NCBI RefSeq assembly: GCF_014651495.1
Contig: NZ_BMWZ01000003.1
Span: 372,001 to 436,000, forward strand
Reading direction: 5' to 3'
Source: Algibacter mikhailovii
Lineage (GTDB): Bacteria; Bacteroidota; Bacteroidia; Flavobacteriales; Flavobacteriaceae
DNA length: 64,000 bases
The position numbers were made by a program, and so were the translations under genes. Position 1 is the first letter of the stretch. Every line of letters starts with the position of its first letter. The notes beneath the pieces were generated by a model. The model was not told where the DNA came from. It made no database searches and saw nothing but the letters and a program-made list of their open reading frames with translations. This document shows positions 39,304 to 49,362 of this stretch, piece by piece.

Positions 39304-39356
39304 TGTATTTTTACCGTTTTTCCCTCGCTCGCAGCTCAGGACATGTAAGTTTATAA

Positions 39357-39662
39357 CTAAACTTTAATCTCTACTTCAACACCACTTGGCAATTCAAGTT
39401 TCATTAACGCATCAATAGTTTTTGATGACGAAGAGTAAATATCTAATAATCTCTTATAAGAGCTTAATTGAAATTGTTCTCTTGATTTCTTGTTTACGTG
39501 TGGAGAACGTAGTACAGTGAAAATTTTCTTGTGCGTTGGTAATGGAATTGGTCCAGTTACAACAGCTCCAGTGCTTTTTACTGTTTTTACAATCTTATCA
39601 GCAGACTTATCCACTAAATTATGATCGTAAGATTTTAATTTTATTCTAATTTTTTGACTCAT
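39357..39662 (-). CDS. rpsJ: 30S ribosomal protein S10
   Basis: S10 is a 30S head protein that also joins the NusB antitermination complex. The 101-residue protein has [43 protein letters not shown]-type sequence and the loop [32 protein letters not shown]. It lies 11 bases after fusA with no tuf gene between, so elongation factor Tu is encoded elsewhere. Confidence 0.98.
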   Translation of the reverse strand: MSQKIRIKLKSYDHNLVDKSADKIVKTVKSTGAVVTGPIPLPTHKKIFTVLRSPHVNKKSREQFQLSSYKRLLDIYSSSSKTIDALMKLELPSGVEVEIKV

Positions 39663-39673
39663 TTTCTTAGATT

Positions 39674-41800
39674 TTAAGCTTCAACACCTTTAGCTGCTTT
39701 GATAACCTCTTCTGATATATTAGAAGGTGTTTCAGCATAGTGTGAAAATTCCATTGTTGACGTTGCACGACCTGAAGATAATGTTCTTAATGTAGTAACA
39801 TATCCAAACATCTCAGATAATGGCACAGTAGCTTTCACAGTTTTTGCACCAGCTCTATCACCCATATCACTAACTTGCCCTCTTCTTCTGTTTAAATCTC
39901 CAACAATGTCACCCATGTTTTCTTCAGGAGTAATTACCTCAAGTTTCATTATAGGTTCCATGATTACAGCTTTTGCAGCTTTAGCACAGTTTTTAAATCC
40001 TAATTTAGCAGCCAACTCAAAAGATAATTGATCAGAATCCACATCGTGGTAAGATCCATCTTTCAAAGTTACTTTCATAGCATCTATTTCGTATCCTGCT
40101 AAAGGTCCATTTACCATAGCCATTTTAAATCCTTTCTCAATTGAAGGGATAAATTCCTTAGGAACGTTACCACCCTTAATAATAGATTCGAATTGAAGAC
40201 CTACTTGACCTTCATCAGCTGGCTCAACCGTAAATACGATATCAGCAAATTTACCACGACCACCAGATTGTTTCTTGTAAACTTCTCTATGATCGGCAGA
40301 AGCTGTAATAGCTTCTTTATATTCTACTTGTGGTTGACCTTGGTTAACCTCAACTTTAAATTCACGCTTTAAACGGTCAACAATTACATCTAAGTGAAGC
40401 TCACCCATTCCAGAAATAATAGTCTGTCCTGAAGCTTCATCTGAACGTACTGTAAACGTAGGATCTTCTTCAGCTAATTTAGCTAAGCCCATTCCTAATT
40501 TATCAACATCAGCCTTAGTCTTAGGTTCAACCGCAATACCAATTACGGGATCAGGGAAGTCCATAGATTCTAATACTATAGGATGTTTTTCAGCTGAAAG
40601 TGTATCTCCTGTTTTAATAGATTTAAATCCAACAGCAGCTCCAATATCTCCAGCTTCTATAAAATCAATTGCATTTTGCTTATTAGCATGCATTTGGTAG
40701 ATACGAGAGATACGTTCCTTTTTACCAGAGCGGTTATTTAAAACATACGAACCTGCATCTAAACGACCAGAATACGCTCTAAAGAATGCTAAACGCCCCA
40801 CAAAAGGATCAGTAGCAATTTTAAATGCTAAAGCAGCAAACGGTTCCTTTACATCTGGCTTACGTAAAATTTCTTCACCAGAAGCTGGATCAGTACCAAC
40901 AATACCCTCTTTATCCGTTGGAGAAGGCAAATAACGACATACAGCATCTAACAAGAACTGAACACCTTTATTTTTAAATGCAGAACCACAAATCATTGGA
41001 ATAATTGCCATATCCATCACAGCAGCTCTAAGTGCAGCATGCACTTCTTCTTCTGTAATTGAATCTTCATCTTCCATGAATTTCTCTAAAAGATCCTCAT
41101 CATAACCAGCCACTTCTTCTATAAGTAGTGCGCGGTATTTACGAGCTTCTTCTTTCATATCTTCTGGAATATCGATCACATCAAAAGTTGCCCCTTGAGT
41201 TTCATCATGCCAAACAATAGCACGATTTTTTACTAAATCGATAATCCCTTTAAAATCTTCTTCGTCACCAATGTTTAAAACGATAGGCACCGCATTAGAT
41301 TTCAACATATCTTTTACTTGTTGACAAACACCTAAAAAGTCTGATCCTTGACGGTCCATTTTGTTAACAAAACCAATTCTAGGAACTTTATAGTTATCAG
41401 CTAGTCTCCAGTTAGTTTCAGATTGAGGCTCAACACCATCAACTGCACTAAACAAGAATACTAAACCGTCAAGTACACGTAAAGAACGATTTACCTCAAC
41501 CGTAAAATCAACGTGACCCGGTGTGTCAATTATATTAAAGTGATATCCTTTTGTTTCTGGCGTAGGTTCTCCGTTTTCAATTGGAAACCTCCACTCACAT
41601 GTTGTAGCAGCCGAAGTAATTGTAATACCTCTTTCTTGCTCCTGCTCCATCCAGTCCATTGTAGCAGCACCATCATGTACTTCTCCAATTTTATGTGAAA
41701 CACCAGTATAATAAAGAATACGCTCTGTAGTAGTAGTTTTTCCTGCATCAATATGTGCAGCAATACCTATATTTCTAGTGAATTTTAAATTTCTTGCCAT
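39674..41800 (-). CDS. fusA: Elongation factor G
   Basis: EF-G is the GTPase that drives translocation. The 708-residue protein has the P-loop AHIDAGKT at 15-22, the switch I-type [23 protein letters not shown] and the NKMDRQGSD motif for guanine recognition, followed by domains II-V, with the domain IV loop [13 protein letters not shown] near 510. It follows rpsG by six bases. The full length and ordinary motifs indicate the housekeeping paralog. Confidence 0.98.
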   Translation of the reverse strand: MARNLKFTRNIGIAAHIDAGKTTTTERILYYTGVSHKIGEVHDGAATMDWMEQEQERGITITSAATTCEWRFPIENGEPTPETKGYHFNIIDTPGHVDFTVEVNRSLRVLDGLVFLFSAVDGVEPQSETNWRLADNYKVPRIGFVNKMDRQGSDFLGVCQQVKDMLKSNAVPIVLNIGDEEDFKGIIDLVKNRAIVWHDETQGATFDVIDIPEDMKEEARKYRALLIEEVAGYDEDLLEKFMEDEDSITEEEVHAALRAAVMDMAIIPMICGSAFKNKGVQFLLDAVCRYLPSPTDKEGIVGTDPASGEEILRKPDVKEPFAALAFKIATDPFVGRLAFFRAYSGRLDAGSYVLNNRSGKKERISRIYQMHANKQNAIDFIEAGDIGAAVGFKSIKTGDTLSAEKHPIVLESMDFPDPVIGIAVEPKTKADVDKLGMGLAKLAEEDPTFTVRSDEASGQTIISGMGELHLDVIVDRLKREFKVEVNQGQPQVEYKEAITASADHREVYKKQSGGRGKFADIVFTVEPADEGQVGLQFESIIKGGNVPKEFIPSIEKGFKMAMVNGPLAGYEIDAMKVTLKDGSYHDVDSDQLSFELAAKLGFKNCAKAAKAVIMEPIMKLEVITPEENMGDIVGDLNRRRGQVSDMGDRAGAKTVKATVPLSEMFGYVTTLRTLSSGRATSTMEFSHYAETPSNISEEVIKAAKGVEA

Positions 41801-41806
41801 TTCCTA

Positions 41807-42283
41807 TTAAAATCTAAAGTGAGAGAATGCTTTGTTTGCTTCTGCCATTTTATGAGTATCAACTCTTTTCTTAACAGCCGCTCCTTCTTCTTTGGCTGCT
41901 GCTAAAATTTCTGAAGCTAAACGCAATGCCATAGATTTTTCGTTTCTTTTACGTGCATAGCTAATTAGCCATTTCATTGCCGTTGAAACTTTACGATCTG
42001 GACGAATTTGCATAGGAATTTGAAATGTAGCACCACCAACACGACGGCTACGTACTTCTACGTGAGGCATCACATTTGATAAAGCATCTTTCCAAATTTC
42101 TAAAGCTGTTTTTTCTTCGTCAGTTTTTTTCGAATCTACAATGTCAATAGCATCATAGAATACCTTAAAAGCCACAGACTTTTTACCATCCCACATCATC
42201 ATATTAACGAAACGAGTTACTAACTGATCGTTAAAACGTGGATCCGGCAAAAGCGGTCTCTTTTTTGCTGCTCTTTTTCTCAT
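41807..42283 (-). CDS. rpsG: 30S ribosomal protein S7
   Basis: S7 nucleates folding of the 16S 3' domain and borders the E site. The 158-residue helical protein starts [27 protein letters not shown] and contains [29 protein letters not shown] near 72-100. It ends [14 protein letters not shown], a common Bacteroidota ending. It lies 21 bases after rpsL. Confidence 0.98.
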   Translation of the reverse strand: MRKRAAKKRPLLPDPRFNDQLVTRFVNMMMWDGKKSVAFKVFYDAIDIVDSKKTDEEKTALEIWKDALSNVMPHVEVRSRRVGGATFQIPMQIRPDRKVSTAMKWLISYARKRNEKSMALRLASEILAAAKEEGAAVKKRVDTHKMAEANKAFSHFRF

Positions 42284-42304
42284 GTCTTCTTCTTAAAGTT
42301 TTAA

Positions 42305-42679
42305 TTACTTTTTAGGGCGTTTAGCACCATACTTAGATCTACGTTGCGTTCTACCTGAAACACCTGCTGTGTCTAAAGCACCACGTACAATGTGATATCT
42401 AACTCCTGGTAAATCTTTTACCCTTCCACCTCTAACCAATACTATCGAGTGCTCTTGTAAATTATGTCCTTCACCACCGATGTATGCATTAACCTCGTTA
42501 CCGTTTGTTAAACGAACCCTTGCTACCTTACGCATTGCTGAGTTAGGTTTTTTAGGAGTTGTTGTGTAAACACGAGTACACACACCACGTCTTTGCGGAC
42601 AAGAATCTAAAGCAGCCGATTTACTCTTCTTGGTTATTTTGGCTCTTCCTTTTCTTACTAATTGCGAAATTGTTGGCAT
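42305..42679 (-). CDS. rpsL: 30S ribosomal protein S12
   Basis: S12 controls decoding accuracy at the A site. The 124-residue protein carries the streptomycin-relevant loops in wild-type form: Lys43-Lys44 in [12 protein letters not shown] and Lys88/Pro91 in [13 protein letters not shown]. No resistance-type change is visible at these positions. It is the first gene of the ribosomal block and follows a near-ideal promoter at 42723-42753. Confidence 0.98.
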   Translation of the reverse strand: MPTISQLVRKGRAKITKKSKSAALDSCPQRRGVCTRVYTTTPKKPNSAMRKVARVRLTNGNEVNAYIGGEGHNLQEHSIVLVRGGRVKDLPGVRYHIVRGALDTAGVSGRTQRRSKYGAKRPKK

Positions 42680-42703
42680 ATATATTAATATAATTTTTAT
42701 TAC

Positions 42704-42718
42704 CCTCTTTTTAAGAGG
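42704..42718 (-). promoter_or_regulatory. 5'-terminal hairpin of the rpsL transcript
   Basis: CCTCTT and AAGAGG (42704-42709 and 42713-42718) form a six-base stem with a three-base loop. The predicted transcription start (about 42716-42717) would place the stem at the extreme 5' end of the mRNA, where it could shield it from degradation or bind a regulator. Confidence 0.5.
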
Positions 42719-42722
42719 CGTG

Positions 42723-42753
42723 CAAAGGTAGAGATTAATATTAAAATTTCAAA
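42723..42753 (-). promoter_or_regulatory. Promoter of the rpsL ribosomal block
   Basis: On the minus strand TTTG (42750-42753), exactly 19 bases, and TACCTTTG (42723-42730) match the Bacteroidota promoter consensus TTTG-N19-TAnnTTTG without a mismatch. The leader to the rpsL ATG is about 37 bases. This is the best promoter match in the window, fitting a highly expressed operon. Confidence 0.88.
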
Positions 42754-42856
42754 CCCTAAATCATTAATTTTTAAGAGTTTTCAAAAATATTAACTTCCCT
42801 TATATTATTAGGTTATATTTTCCGTTAGATTTACAGAAAAAAATTAACCTCCTAAA

Positions 42857-44551
42857 GTGCGAAAAATAACTTTTCTAGTCCTTTATATATATGTCCTTTT
42901 TTCTTTTCAAGGGTTTGGTCAGGAAATTCGGCTTAAAATCTCGGGAAACACAGAAAAAGAAACCAAGGTTTTAGATTCTTTAGGATACAACAAAATACAT
43001 CCAAACTACAACTCAATCAAACGAGAATTAGACTCTTTACAAAACAAACTAATTAATATTGGCTTTCTTGAGAATGAATTACTCGATATCACAAAAAAAA
43101 ACGACACTAGTTTTACTTCAAACATTAATTTAAAAAACAAATTCAACACCATATATATATACTACAACAATGAAGAAATTGATAAATCTACCTTAAACTT
43201 AATATCTAATGCTGTCCTTGATGATTACTTTGTTTTAAAAATTGCAGACATTGAAAAGGCTTTAACATTTATAAATTCGGAAATTTCAGAAAAAGGCTAT
43301 CCTTTTTCTAAACTAAAGCTAGTTGATATCACCAATGAACCTAATGCTACTTTAAAAGCTAATTTAGCCCTAGAAACTCCTGATAAAAAAAGAACAATTA
43401 ACGACATAGTCCTTAAGGGCTATACAAAATTTCCGCAGTCCTATTTAAAGCATTTTTTAAAAATAAAGCCTGACCAAGTTTTTGACCTCAATACTATACA
43501 AACCAAAACCACCCAACTCAACAACTTGAAATTTGCAAAAGAATTAAAACCGCCTGAGGTTTTATTTACCAATGACTCTACAACACTTTACCTATATATA
43601 GAAAAAACCAAAAGCAATGCTTTTGATGGTTTTTTAGGATTTGGCACCAATGAAGAAACAGGCAAACTACAATTTGACGGGTATTTAAACTTAAATTTAA
43701 ATAATAATTTGAATTTTGGAGAATCACTTAGGCTATTATATAAAAGTGACGAAAACGACCAACAAACTTTTGAAGCAGATGTATCACTGCCCTATTTATT
43801 CAAGTCGCCAATTGGTGTAGATTTATTATTACGAATATTCAGAAGAGACTCTTCGTTTACAACAACCAATCAATCAGCCAAAATTCATTATCAAATCAAC
43901 CCTAAACACAAAGCCTTTGGAGGCATACTGGCAACAGAATCGAACAACTTACTTTCTAACAATACAAACCAAACCATTACAGACTACAAAACACAATATT
44001 ACACCTTTGCCTATCAATTTATAAATCCGCAAAACTACAACGCGTTATTTCCAATAAACTCTAAAGTATTTTTAGAAACTGGTTTTGGAGACCGAACCAC
44101 CGATAACGGTTCGGAAAAACAAACTCAACTTTTATTTGAAGCACATAAAATTTTTAATCTGAACTTAAAAAACAGTTTTTACATAAGACTGAATGGCGCA
44201 CATTTGATTTCAGACTCGTACTTTGAAAATGAATTAATGCGATTTGGTGGAATTAATTCCATTAGAGGATTTGAAGAAAACAGTTTATACGCCACGCTCT
44301 ATGGGGTAGTAAATACCGAGTATCGCTACCAAATAAGCAACACCATTTTTATACACTCCATTATTGATGCCGCTTATTTTGAAAACAAAATAATCAATAC
44401 TGATGAAAAGCTTTTTGGTTACGGCTTTGGTTTCGGGCTATTAACTAAGGCTGGATTATTTAGGTTTAATTATGCAAATGGCAAAACAGAAAATAGCGCC
44501 TTCAATTTAAGTAATTCGAAAATTCACATCAGCTTAACTACGAATTTCTAA
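42857..44551 (+). CDS. BamA/TamA family outer membrane protein
   Basis: This 564-residue protein has a signal peptide (about 1-21, ending FGQE), a periplasmic region of POTRA-like units (about 25-250, with TINDIVLKGYTKFPQSYLKHFLKI near 190), and a C-terminal beta-barrel. The hallmark IRGF sequence in INSIRGFEENSLYA lies near residue 470, and the barrel ends in an aromatic TNF, as insertion signals do. It is shorter than BamA itself and may be a TamA- or FhaC-like accessory assembly or secretion factor. The start codon is GTG; no ATG fits the signal peptide. It is divergent from rpsL. Confidence 0.82.
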   Translation: MRKITFLVLYIYVLFSFQGFGQEIRLKISGNTEKETKVLDSLGYNKIHPNYNSIKRELDSLQNKLINIGFLENELLDITKKNDTSFTSNINLKNKFNTIYIYYNNEEIDKSTLNLISNAVLDDYFVLKIADIEKALTFINSEISEKGYPFSKLKLVDITNEPNATLKANLALETPDKKRTINDIVLKGYTKFPQSYLKHFLKIKPDQVFDLNTIQTKTTQLNNLKFAKELKPPEVLFTNDSTTLYLYIEKTKSNAFDGFLGFGTNEETGKLQFDGYLNLNLNNNLNFGESLRLLYKSDENDQQTFEADVSLPYLFKSPIGVDLLLRIFRRDSSFTTTNQSAKIHYQINPKHKAFGGILATESNNLLSNNTNQTITDYKTQYYTFAYQFINPQNYNALFPINSKVFLETGFGDRTTDNGSEKQTQLLFEAHKIFNLNLKNSFYIRLNGAHLISDSYFENELMRFGGINSIRGFEENSLYATLYGVVNTEYRYQISNTIFIHSIIDAAYFENKIINTDEKLFGYGFGFGLLTKAGLFRFNYANGKTENSAFNLSNSKIHISLTTNF

Positions 44552-44697
44552 TTTTCCAACTATAAGACAGTCAATATTTTAAACATTTAACAATAATCCT
44601 TTTCTTATTAATATTTTTTAACAGTTTTTGATGCAATACTCCTGATTTTTAACTTTTTATTAATACATTTAAGGAGACTAATTCAAATACTTTTAAC

Positions 44698-45045
44698 ATG
44701 AAAACAAAGTTTAGTAGAATGCTTACGCTACTTTTAGCGTTTGTTGTGCAACTCACATTTGCACAAGAAAAAACTATTACAGGAACAGTTTCTGATGAAG
44801 CTGGGCTACCACTGCCTGGCACTACTGTTCTGGTCAAAGGTACTAGTAACGGTACCTCAACAGATTTTGATGGAAATTATTCAATTCAAGCAAATACTGG
44901 AGATATTCTAGTTTTTAGTTTTGTTGGATACTCAACCCAAGAAGTTGCGGTTGGTGCATCAAGCACAGTAAATGTATCATTATCAGAAGATGCTGAGTCA
45001 TTGGAAGAAGTGGTTATTACTGCTCAGGGTATTAAAGCTAAACCA
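44698..45045 (+). repeat. SusC N-terminal module, copy 1
   Basis: The first 110 or so codons, plus the leader GACTAATTCAAATA before the ATG, closely resemble 50087-50434, while the rest of the two genes is much less similar. Within the module, stretches such as VLVKGTSNGTSTDFDGNYSI are identical at protein level. Confidence 0.75.
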
Positions 45046-47916
45046 AGATCTCTTAGTTATGCTGTAGAATCTGTAGACTCTGGAGATATTACCAATGCAA
45101 GAGAGACCAATGTTGTATCGGCATTAAGCTCAAAGGCTGCTGGTGTTCAAGTAACAACATCTTCTGGTTCTGTAGGTGCTTCGGCAAACATTAGAATTCG
45201 TGGTAATACATCTATTACGCGTTCTAATTCACCTTTATTCGTTGTAGATGGTGTTCCAATCAACAATGACTCTTACAGTGAAGATCCAACCCAAAGCAAT
45301 AACAACTCCAGTTTAGGGGGATCAGATTTCTCAAATAGAGCTATTGACATTAATTCTGCCGATATTGAATCTGTAAATATCCTAAAAGGAATTGCTGCAC
45401 AAACACTTTATGGTCTGCGTGCTGCTAATGGCGTTGTTCTTATTACAACTAAAAAAGGTAAACAAGGAAAAACAAGAGTCACTTTAACAACTTCGGCAAG
45501 TTTCTCTGACATAAACAAAGGACCAGATTTACAAAAAACTTATGCCCAAGGTAGGCATAATCCTGATGGTAGCGGACTTCAATATAGAGGCCCAGAAACT
45601 TTTGAAGGAGATTCATGGGGTCCTTTAGTCTCTGGCTTAGAATACGACGGTGATACCTCTTACCCATTTCATAGATATGGGGCGCTCGTGCCAACTGGAA
45701 CAGGAAACGGAAGAGCTGCTGAAACCTATGATAACTATGATTTTTTCAAAACAGGTGATGTTTTTGATGTTAATTTATCAGCTAGTGGAGGCACAGACAA
45801 AGTGAATTATCGCGCTTCCATGGGTAAACTTGTTCAAAATGGTGTAGCGCCTAACGAAGAATTTATAAGAAAGACTTTTAGAGTCGACTTAGAAGCTAAA
45901 CTTTATGAAGACTTAACCTTAGATGCTTCGGCTCAATATTCAAATTCTGGTGGTTTTAGAGTCCAAAGAGGATCTAATATCTCCGGTGTAATGCTAGGTT
46001 TACTGCGTAATACGCCAACCTTTGATATGGGTAATGGAAAAAAAGGACAAGCAGCAGCTGATGATCCTTCATCTTACTTCTACGACATTCCAGGTTCAGA
46101 GTTACCTGGACACAGAAGTTACCGTGATGGTATATACAACAACCCCTACTTCACGGTAGCAAGAAACTCAAATACTGACGATGTAAATCGTCTTATCGGA
46201 AAAATGGGTTTAACATATGACATTAATGATTGGTTGATATTTAAAACCTCTGCTTCCATTGATAACTGGGCGGATACTAGAAAAATTGGCTTTGATATAC
46301 TAGATGCCAGTTTTGGCAATGGACGCGTTATTAATGATGTGATCCAAAATCAAGATGTTAACTGGAATGCGTTGCTTTCTGCTTCTAAAGATTTAACTGA
46401 AACTCTTGGCCTAACGGCAACTATAGGTTATGACGGATTTTACACCAAGAATAACAGACAAACCGTTATTGGCGATGGCATGGCTATTCCTGGATTCTTC
46501 AACCTATCAAATGTTAGCACAACTCAGGCATCAGAAATAACCAATAGAAAAAAACTAATCGGTGCTTTTGCTACAGCCACATTAAGTTTTAATAATATGC
46601 TATTTTTAACACCTTCTTTTAGAAATGACTGGACATCTACCTTACCTGAAGGAGATAACACTTTTCAATCGTATTCTTTAGGTGGTAGTTTCATTTTTAG
46701 TGAAGTCTTAAACACTAATTTTATTAATTATGGTAAACTAAGGGCATCATATGGTAAATCAGGAAACGACGCCCCAATATATGCAACAGCCACTAATTTT
46801 AATGGCACGCTAGCTAGTGGAGATGGCTTTATTCAAAGTGTAACTTTTCCAGCTTATGGCACAGTATCATTTGAAAGAGATGGACGAAAAGGAAATCCTA
46901 ATCTAGTACCTGAAACAACTACAGAATTTGAAGTTGGTATTGAATTATCCATGTTAGATAGCCGCTTAAAGTTTGACGCTACCTATTACAACAAAGAAAC
47001 CTCAGATCAGATTGTACCTATTGATGCAGTACCATCATCTGGATTCGTTGAAAGATACACTAACATCGGCCGAATCTCGAATAAGGGTGTAGAATTAACT
47101 CTTGGCGGCACTCCGGTAAGAACTGATGATTTTAACTGGGACATCAATGTAAACTTCACCACCTATGAGAACGTTGTTGAAGAATTAACTGAAGGACTTG
47201 AAAGTTATGTATTAAATGGATTCTCAGGAACAAGTTCTCGTGCCGTAGCCGGTGAATCTTACGGCTCTATTTATGGTGCTAGATATGCCAGAAATGACGA
47301 AGGCACTATTTTAATTGATGACGATGGCTATCCTGCACTAGCAACTACTGACGGCGTTATAGGTGATCCAATTCCAGATTTCTTAATGGGCATAAGTAAT
47401 ACATTCTCTTACAAAAACTTAAGCCTTTCTGTGCTTCTAGACATTAGAGAAGGTGGAGATGTTTGGTGTGGCACCTGTGGTATTCTTGATTATTTTGGTG
47501 TTTCAACCGAAACCTTGTTAAGAGATCAATCAACGATATTCGAGGGTATAGTGCAATCAACTGGTGCTCCAAACAATCAAGTAGTACCTTACTCAGACCC
47601 TACAATAAGTGAAGGTAACAACTTTTGGAGACGATACGGTTTTGGTGATGTAGATGAAGGCAACGTTCATGACGCCTCTTGGTTCAGGTTAAGAGAAATA
47701 ACTTTAACCTATAGCTTGCCGAGTAAATTACTCGACGGAACTTTTATTGACGGCGTTTCAATATCAGCTTACGGTAGAAACCTCTACTTAAGTACCAAAT
47801 ACCCGGGCGTTGATCCAGAAACGAACTTAACAGGAGACTCTAATGGTATCGGATTAGATTACTTTAATAACCCAAATACTAAGAGTTACGGCTTTGATAT
47901 TAAATTAAATTTTTAA
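44698..47916 (+). CDS. SusC/RagA-like TonB-dependent transporter 1
   Basis: This is a 1072-residue outer membrane protein of the SusC/RagA family, which imports large ligands captured by a partner SusD lipoprotein with TonB energy. Order of parts: signal peptide 1-22; carboxypeptidase-regulatory-like beta-sandwich about 25-95 (GTVSDEAGLPLPGTTVLVKG and FDGNYSI); TonB-box-like EEVVITAQG; plug domain about 115-235 with PLFVVDGVPINND and SADIESVNILKGIAAQTLYG; then the 22-strand barrel ending KLNF. Its N-terminal 110 residues closely match the second SusC at 50087. susD follows after six bases. No neighbouring enzyme hints at the ligand. Confidence 0.95.
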   Translation: MKTKFSRMLTLLLAFVVQLTFAQEKTITGTVSDEAGLPLPGTTVLVKGTSNGTSTDFDGNYSIQANTGDILVFSFVGYSTQEVAVGASSTVNVSLSEDAESLEEVVITAQGIKAKPRSLSYAVESVDSGDITNARETNVVSALSSKAAGVQVTTSSGSVGASANIRIRGNTSITRSNSPLFVVDGVPINNDSYSEDPTQSNNNSSLGGSDFSNRAIDINSADIESVNILKGIAAQTLYGLRAANGVVLITTKKGKQGKTRVTLTTSASFSDINKGPDLQKTYAQGRHNPDGSGLQYRGPETFEGDSWGPLVSGLEYDGDTSYPFHRYGALVPTGTGNGRAAETYDNYDFFKTGDVFDVNLSASGGTDKVNYRASMGKLVQNGVAPNEEFIRKTFRVDLEAKLYEDLTLDASAQYSNSGGFRVQRGSNISGVMLGLLRNTPTFDMGNGKKGQAAADDPSSYFYDIPGSELPGHRSYRDGIYNNPYFTVARNSNTDDVNRLIGKMGLTYDINDWLIFKTSASIDNWADTRKIGFDILDASFGNGRVINDVIQNQDVNWNALLSASKDLTETLGLTATIGYDGFYTKNNRQTVIGDGMAIPGFFNLSNVSTTQASEITNRKKLIGAFATATLSFNNMLFLTPSFRNDWTSTLPEGDNTFQSYSLGGSFIFSEVLNTNFINYGKLRASYGKSGNDAPIYATATNFNGTLASGDGFIQSVTFPAYGTVSFERDGRKGNPNLVPETTTEFEVGIELSMLDSRLKFDATYYNKETSDQIVPIDAVPSSGFVERYTNIGRISNKGVELTLGGTPVRTDDFNWDINVNFTTYENVVEELTEGLESYVLNGFSGTSSRAVAGESYGSIYGARYARNDEGTILIDDDGYPALATTDGVIGDPIPDFLMGISNTFSYKNLSLSVLLDIREGGDVWCGTCGILDYFGVSTETLLRDQSTIFEGIVQSTGAPNNQVVPYSDPTISEGNNFWRRYGFGDVDEGNVHDASWFRLREITLTYSLPSKLLDGTFIDGVSISAYGRNLYLSTKYPGVDPETNLTGDSNGIGLDYFNNPNTKSYGFDIKLNF

Positions 47917-47922
47917 AAAACT

Positions 47923-49296
47923 ATGAAAACAATAAAATATATATTAAGTGTTTTAATACTTAGCGCAATGGTGTTTTCATGCACTATCACTAATGTTAAT
48001 GTAGACCCTGATAACCCATCAGCAGACAAAGTAAATGCGGGTGCTATTTATCCGGGAATGATATCACAAACACATAGAAATTCTGTAGCACTCGTTGGAA
48101 GGATTGCTGGACTAATTACACAACAATATGATGGTTTAGACGCCCAACAGATTGCCTATGCTCAATACCTTATTGGTGAAAGTGATATCGATGACCTTTG
48201 GGATTTTGGCCTCTATGGAGCAGGGGCATCAAAAGATTGCTTTGTTATAATCTCAAACACTGAAGGTGATGTAAGTGCCTTAGCCAAACTCTATATGGCC
48301 GCAAACATGGGAGTAACAACAAGCTGTTGGGGCAATGTTCCTTATTCTGAAGCTTTTCGAGGTGATGGCGAGACTCCGATAGCAAGTCCTACCTATGACG
48401 ACCAAGAAAGTGTTTATGCTGCTATTCAAAACCTGCTAAGCGAATCTATTGCTGAAGGCGTTGCGTTTGGAATTGGTGAGTTTTATGGCACCGGAGGAGG
48501 TGGAGCTGATTGGGTTAAAACAGCTCACGCCTTAAAAGCACGTTATTACATGCATCTGACTTCTGTAAGCTCAAGTGCTGCAGCAAGTGCCTTAGCTGAA
48601 GCTGAGCTAGCATTTTCAAGTAGCGCCGAGCAACCCGATTTTGTTTATAGCTTACCAGCCCAAAATGCCAATCCTTTCTACCTGTTTGACAATGATAGAC
48701 CAAGTACTTTAGGTATAGGTACTACTTTAAAAGAAATGATGGTTGGAGATCCAAGGTTACCGTTATATACTACTGATGGCGAAGATTTCGCTGGTGTTCC
48801 TGGTTTATTTTGGGGTCAAGCAGACTCACCTACCCCTTTAATTTCTTATTGGGAAGTTAAATTTATTGAAGCTGAAGCTTTGGTAAGAACTGGTGGAAGT
48901 GATACTGATGCGTTACAAGCAATGAAAGATGCTGTGGGAGCAAACATGCAATATATTGGGGTGGACGCAGCAGATATTACAACATATGTAAATGCCTTAA
49001 CGCTTGCTGGTACCGAAGCAAACAAAATTGAAACAATTATCAATGAAAAGTACAAAGCTTTATACGGTAATGCACCTATTGAAACATGGGTAGACTATAG
49101 AAGAACAGGTTTTCCAGCTTTAACACCAAATCCAGATGCACAGTCTTCGTTAAACCCATCTAAAATAATACCTAGAAGGTTTTTATACCCTATTACCGAA
49201 CGTACAACAAATAAAACAAACTACGATGCAGCCATTTCTGCACAAGGGGGGCATTTATTGGATGTAGATATGTGGGCTTTTCCAAAGTCTGATTAA
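47923..49296 (+). CDS. SusD/RagB-like lipoprotein 1
   Basis: SusD-like proteins cap the SusC transporter and capture ligand at the cell surface. The 457-residue protein has a lipoprotein signal ending in MVFSC (Cys20), the helical TPR-type fold with IAYAQYLIGESDIDDLWDFGLYG near 85, and the family-typical SYWEVKFIEAEALVRTGG near 306-323. It resembles the SusD-like_2 subgroup. The gene starts six bases after the susC stop and a terminator follows its stop by 33 bases, so susC1-susD1 is a two-gene operon. Confidence 0.93.
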   Translation: MKTIKYILSVLILSAMVFSCTITNVNVDPDNPSADKVNAGAIYPGMISQTHRNSVALVGRIAGLITQQYDGLDAQQIAYAQYLIGESDIDDLWDFGLYGAGASKDCFVIISNTEGDVSALAKLYMAANMGVTTSCWGNVPYSEAFRGDGETPIASPTYDDQESVYAAIQNLLSESIAEGVAFGIGEFYGTGGGGADWVKTAHALKARYYMHLTSVSSSAAASALAEAELAFSSSAEQPDFVYSLPAQNANPFYLFDNDRPSTLGIGTTLKEMMVGDPRLPLYTTDGEDFAGVPGLFWGQADSPTPLISYWEVKFIEAEALVRTGGSDTDALQAMKDAVGANMQYIGVDAADITTYVNALTLAGTEANKIETIINEKYKALYGNAPIETWVDYRRTGFPALTPNPDAQSSLNPSKIIPRRFLYPITERTTNKTNYDAAISAQGGHLLDVDMWAFPKSD

Positions 49297-49325
49297 GTTG
49301 ACCTCACATTATTACGATTATGTTT

Positions 49326-49362
49326 AAAAAAAACACCAGTGATTTAATCATTGGTGTTTTTT
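49326..49362 (+). terminator. Terminator after the first susCD pair
   Basis: AAAACACCAGTGA (49330-49342) pairs with TCATTGGTGTTTT (49348-49360) over 13 bases with one G-T wobble and a five-base loop, followed by further T. It is 33 bases past the susD1 stop. The A run before it could also serve the opposite strand. Confidence 0.88.
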
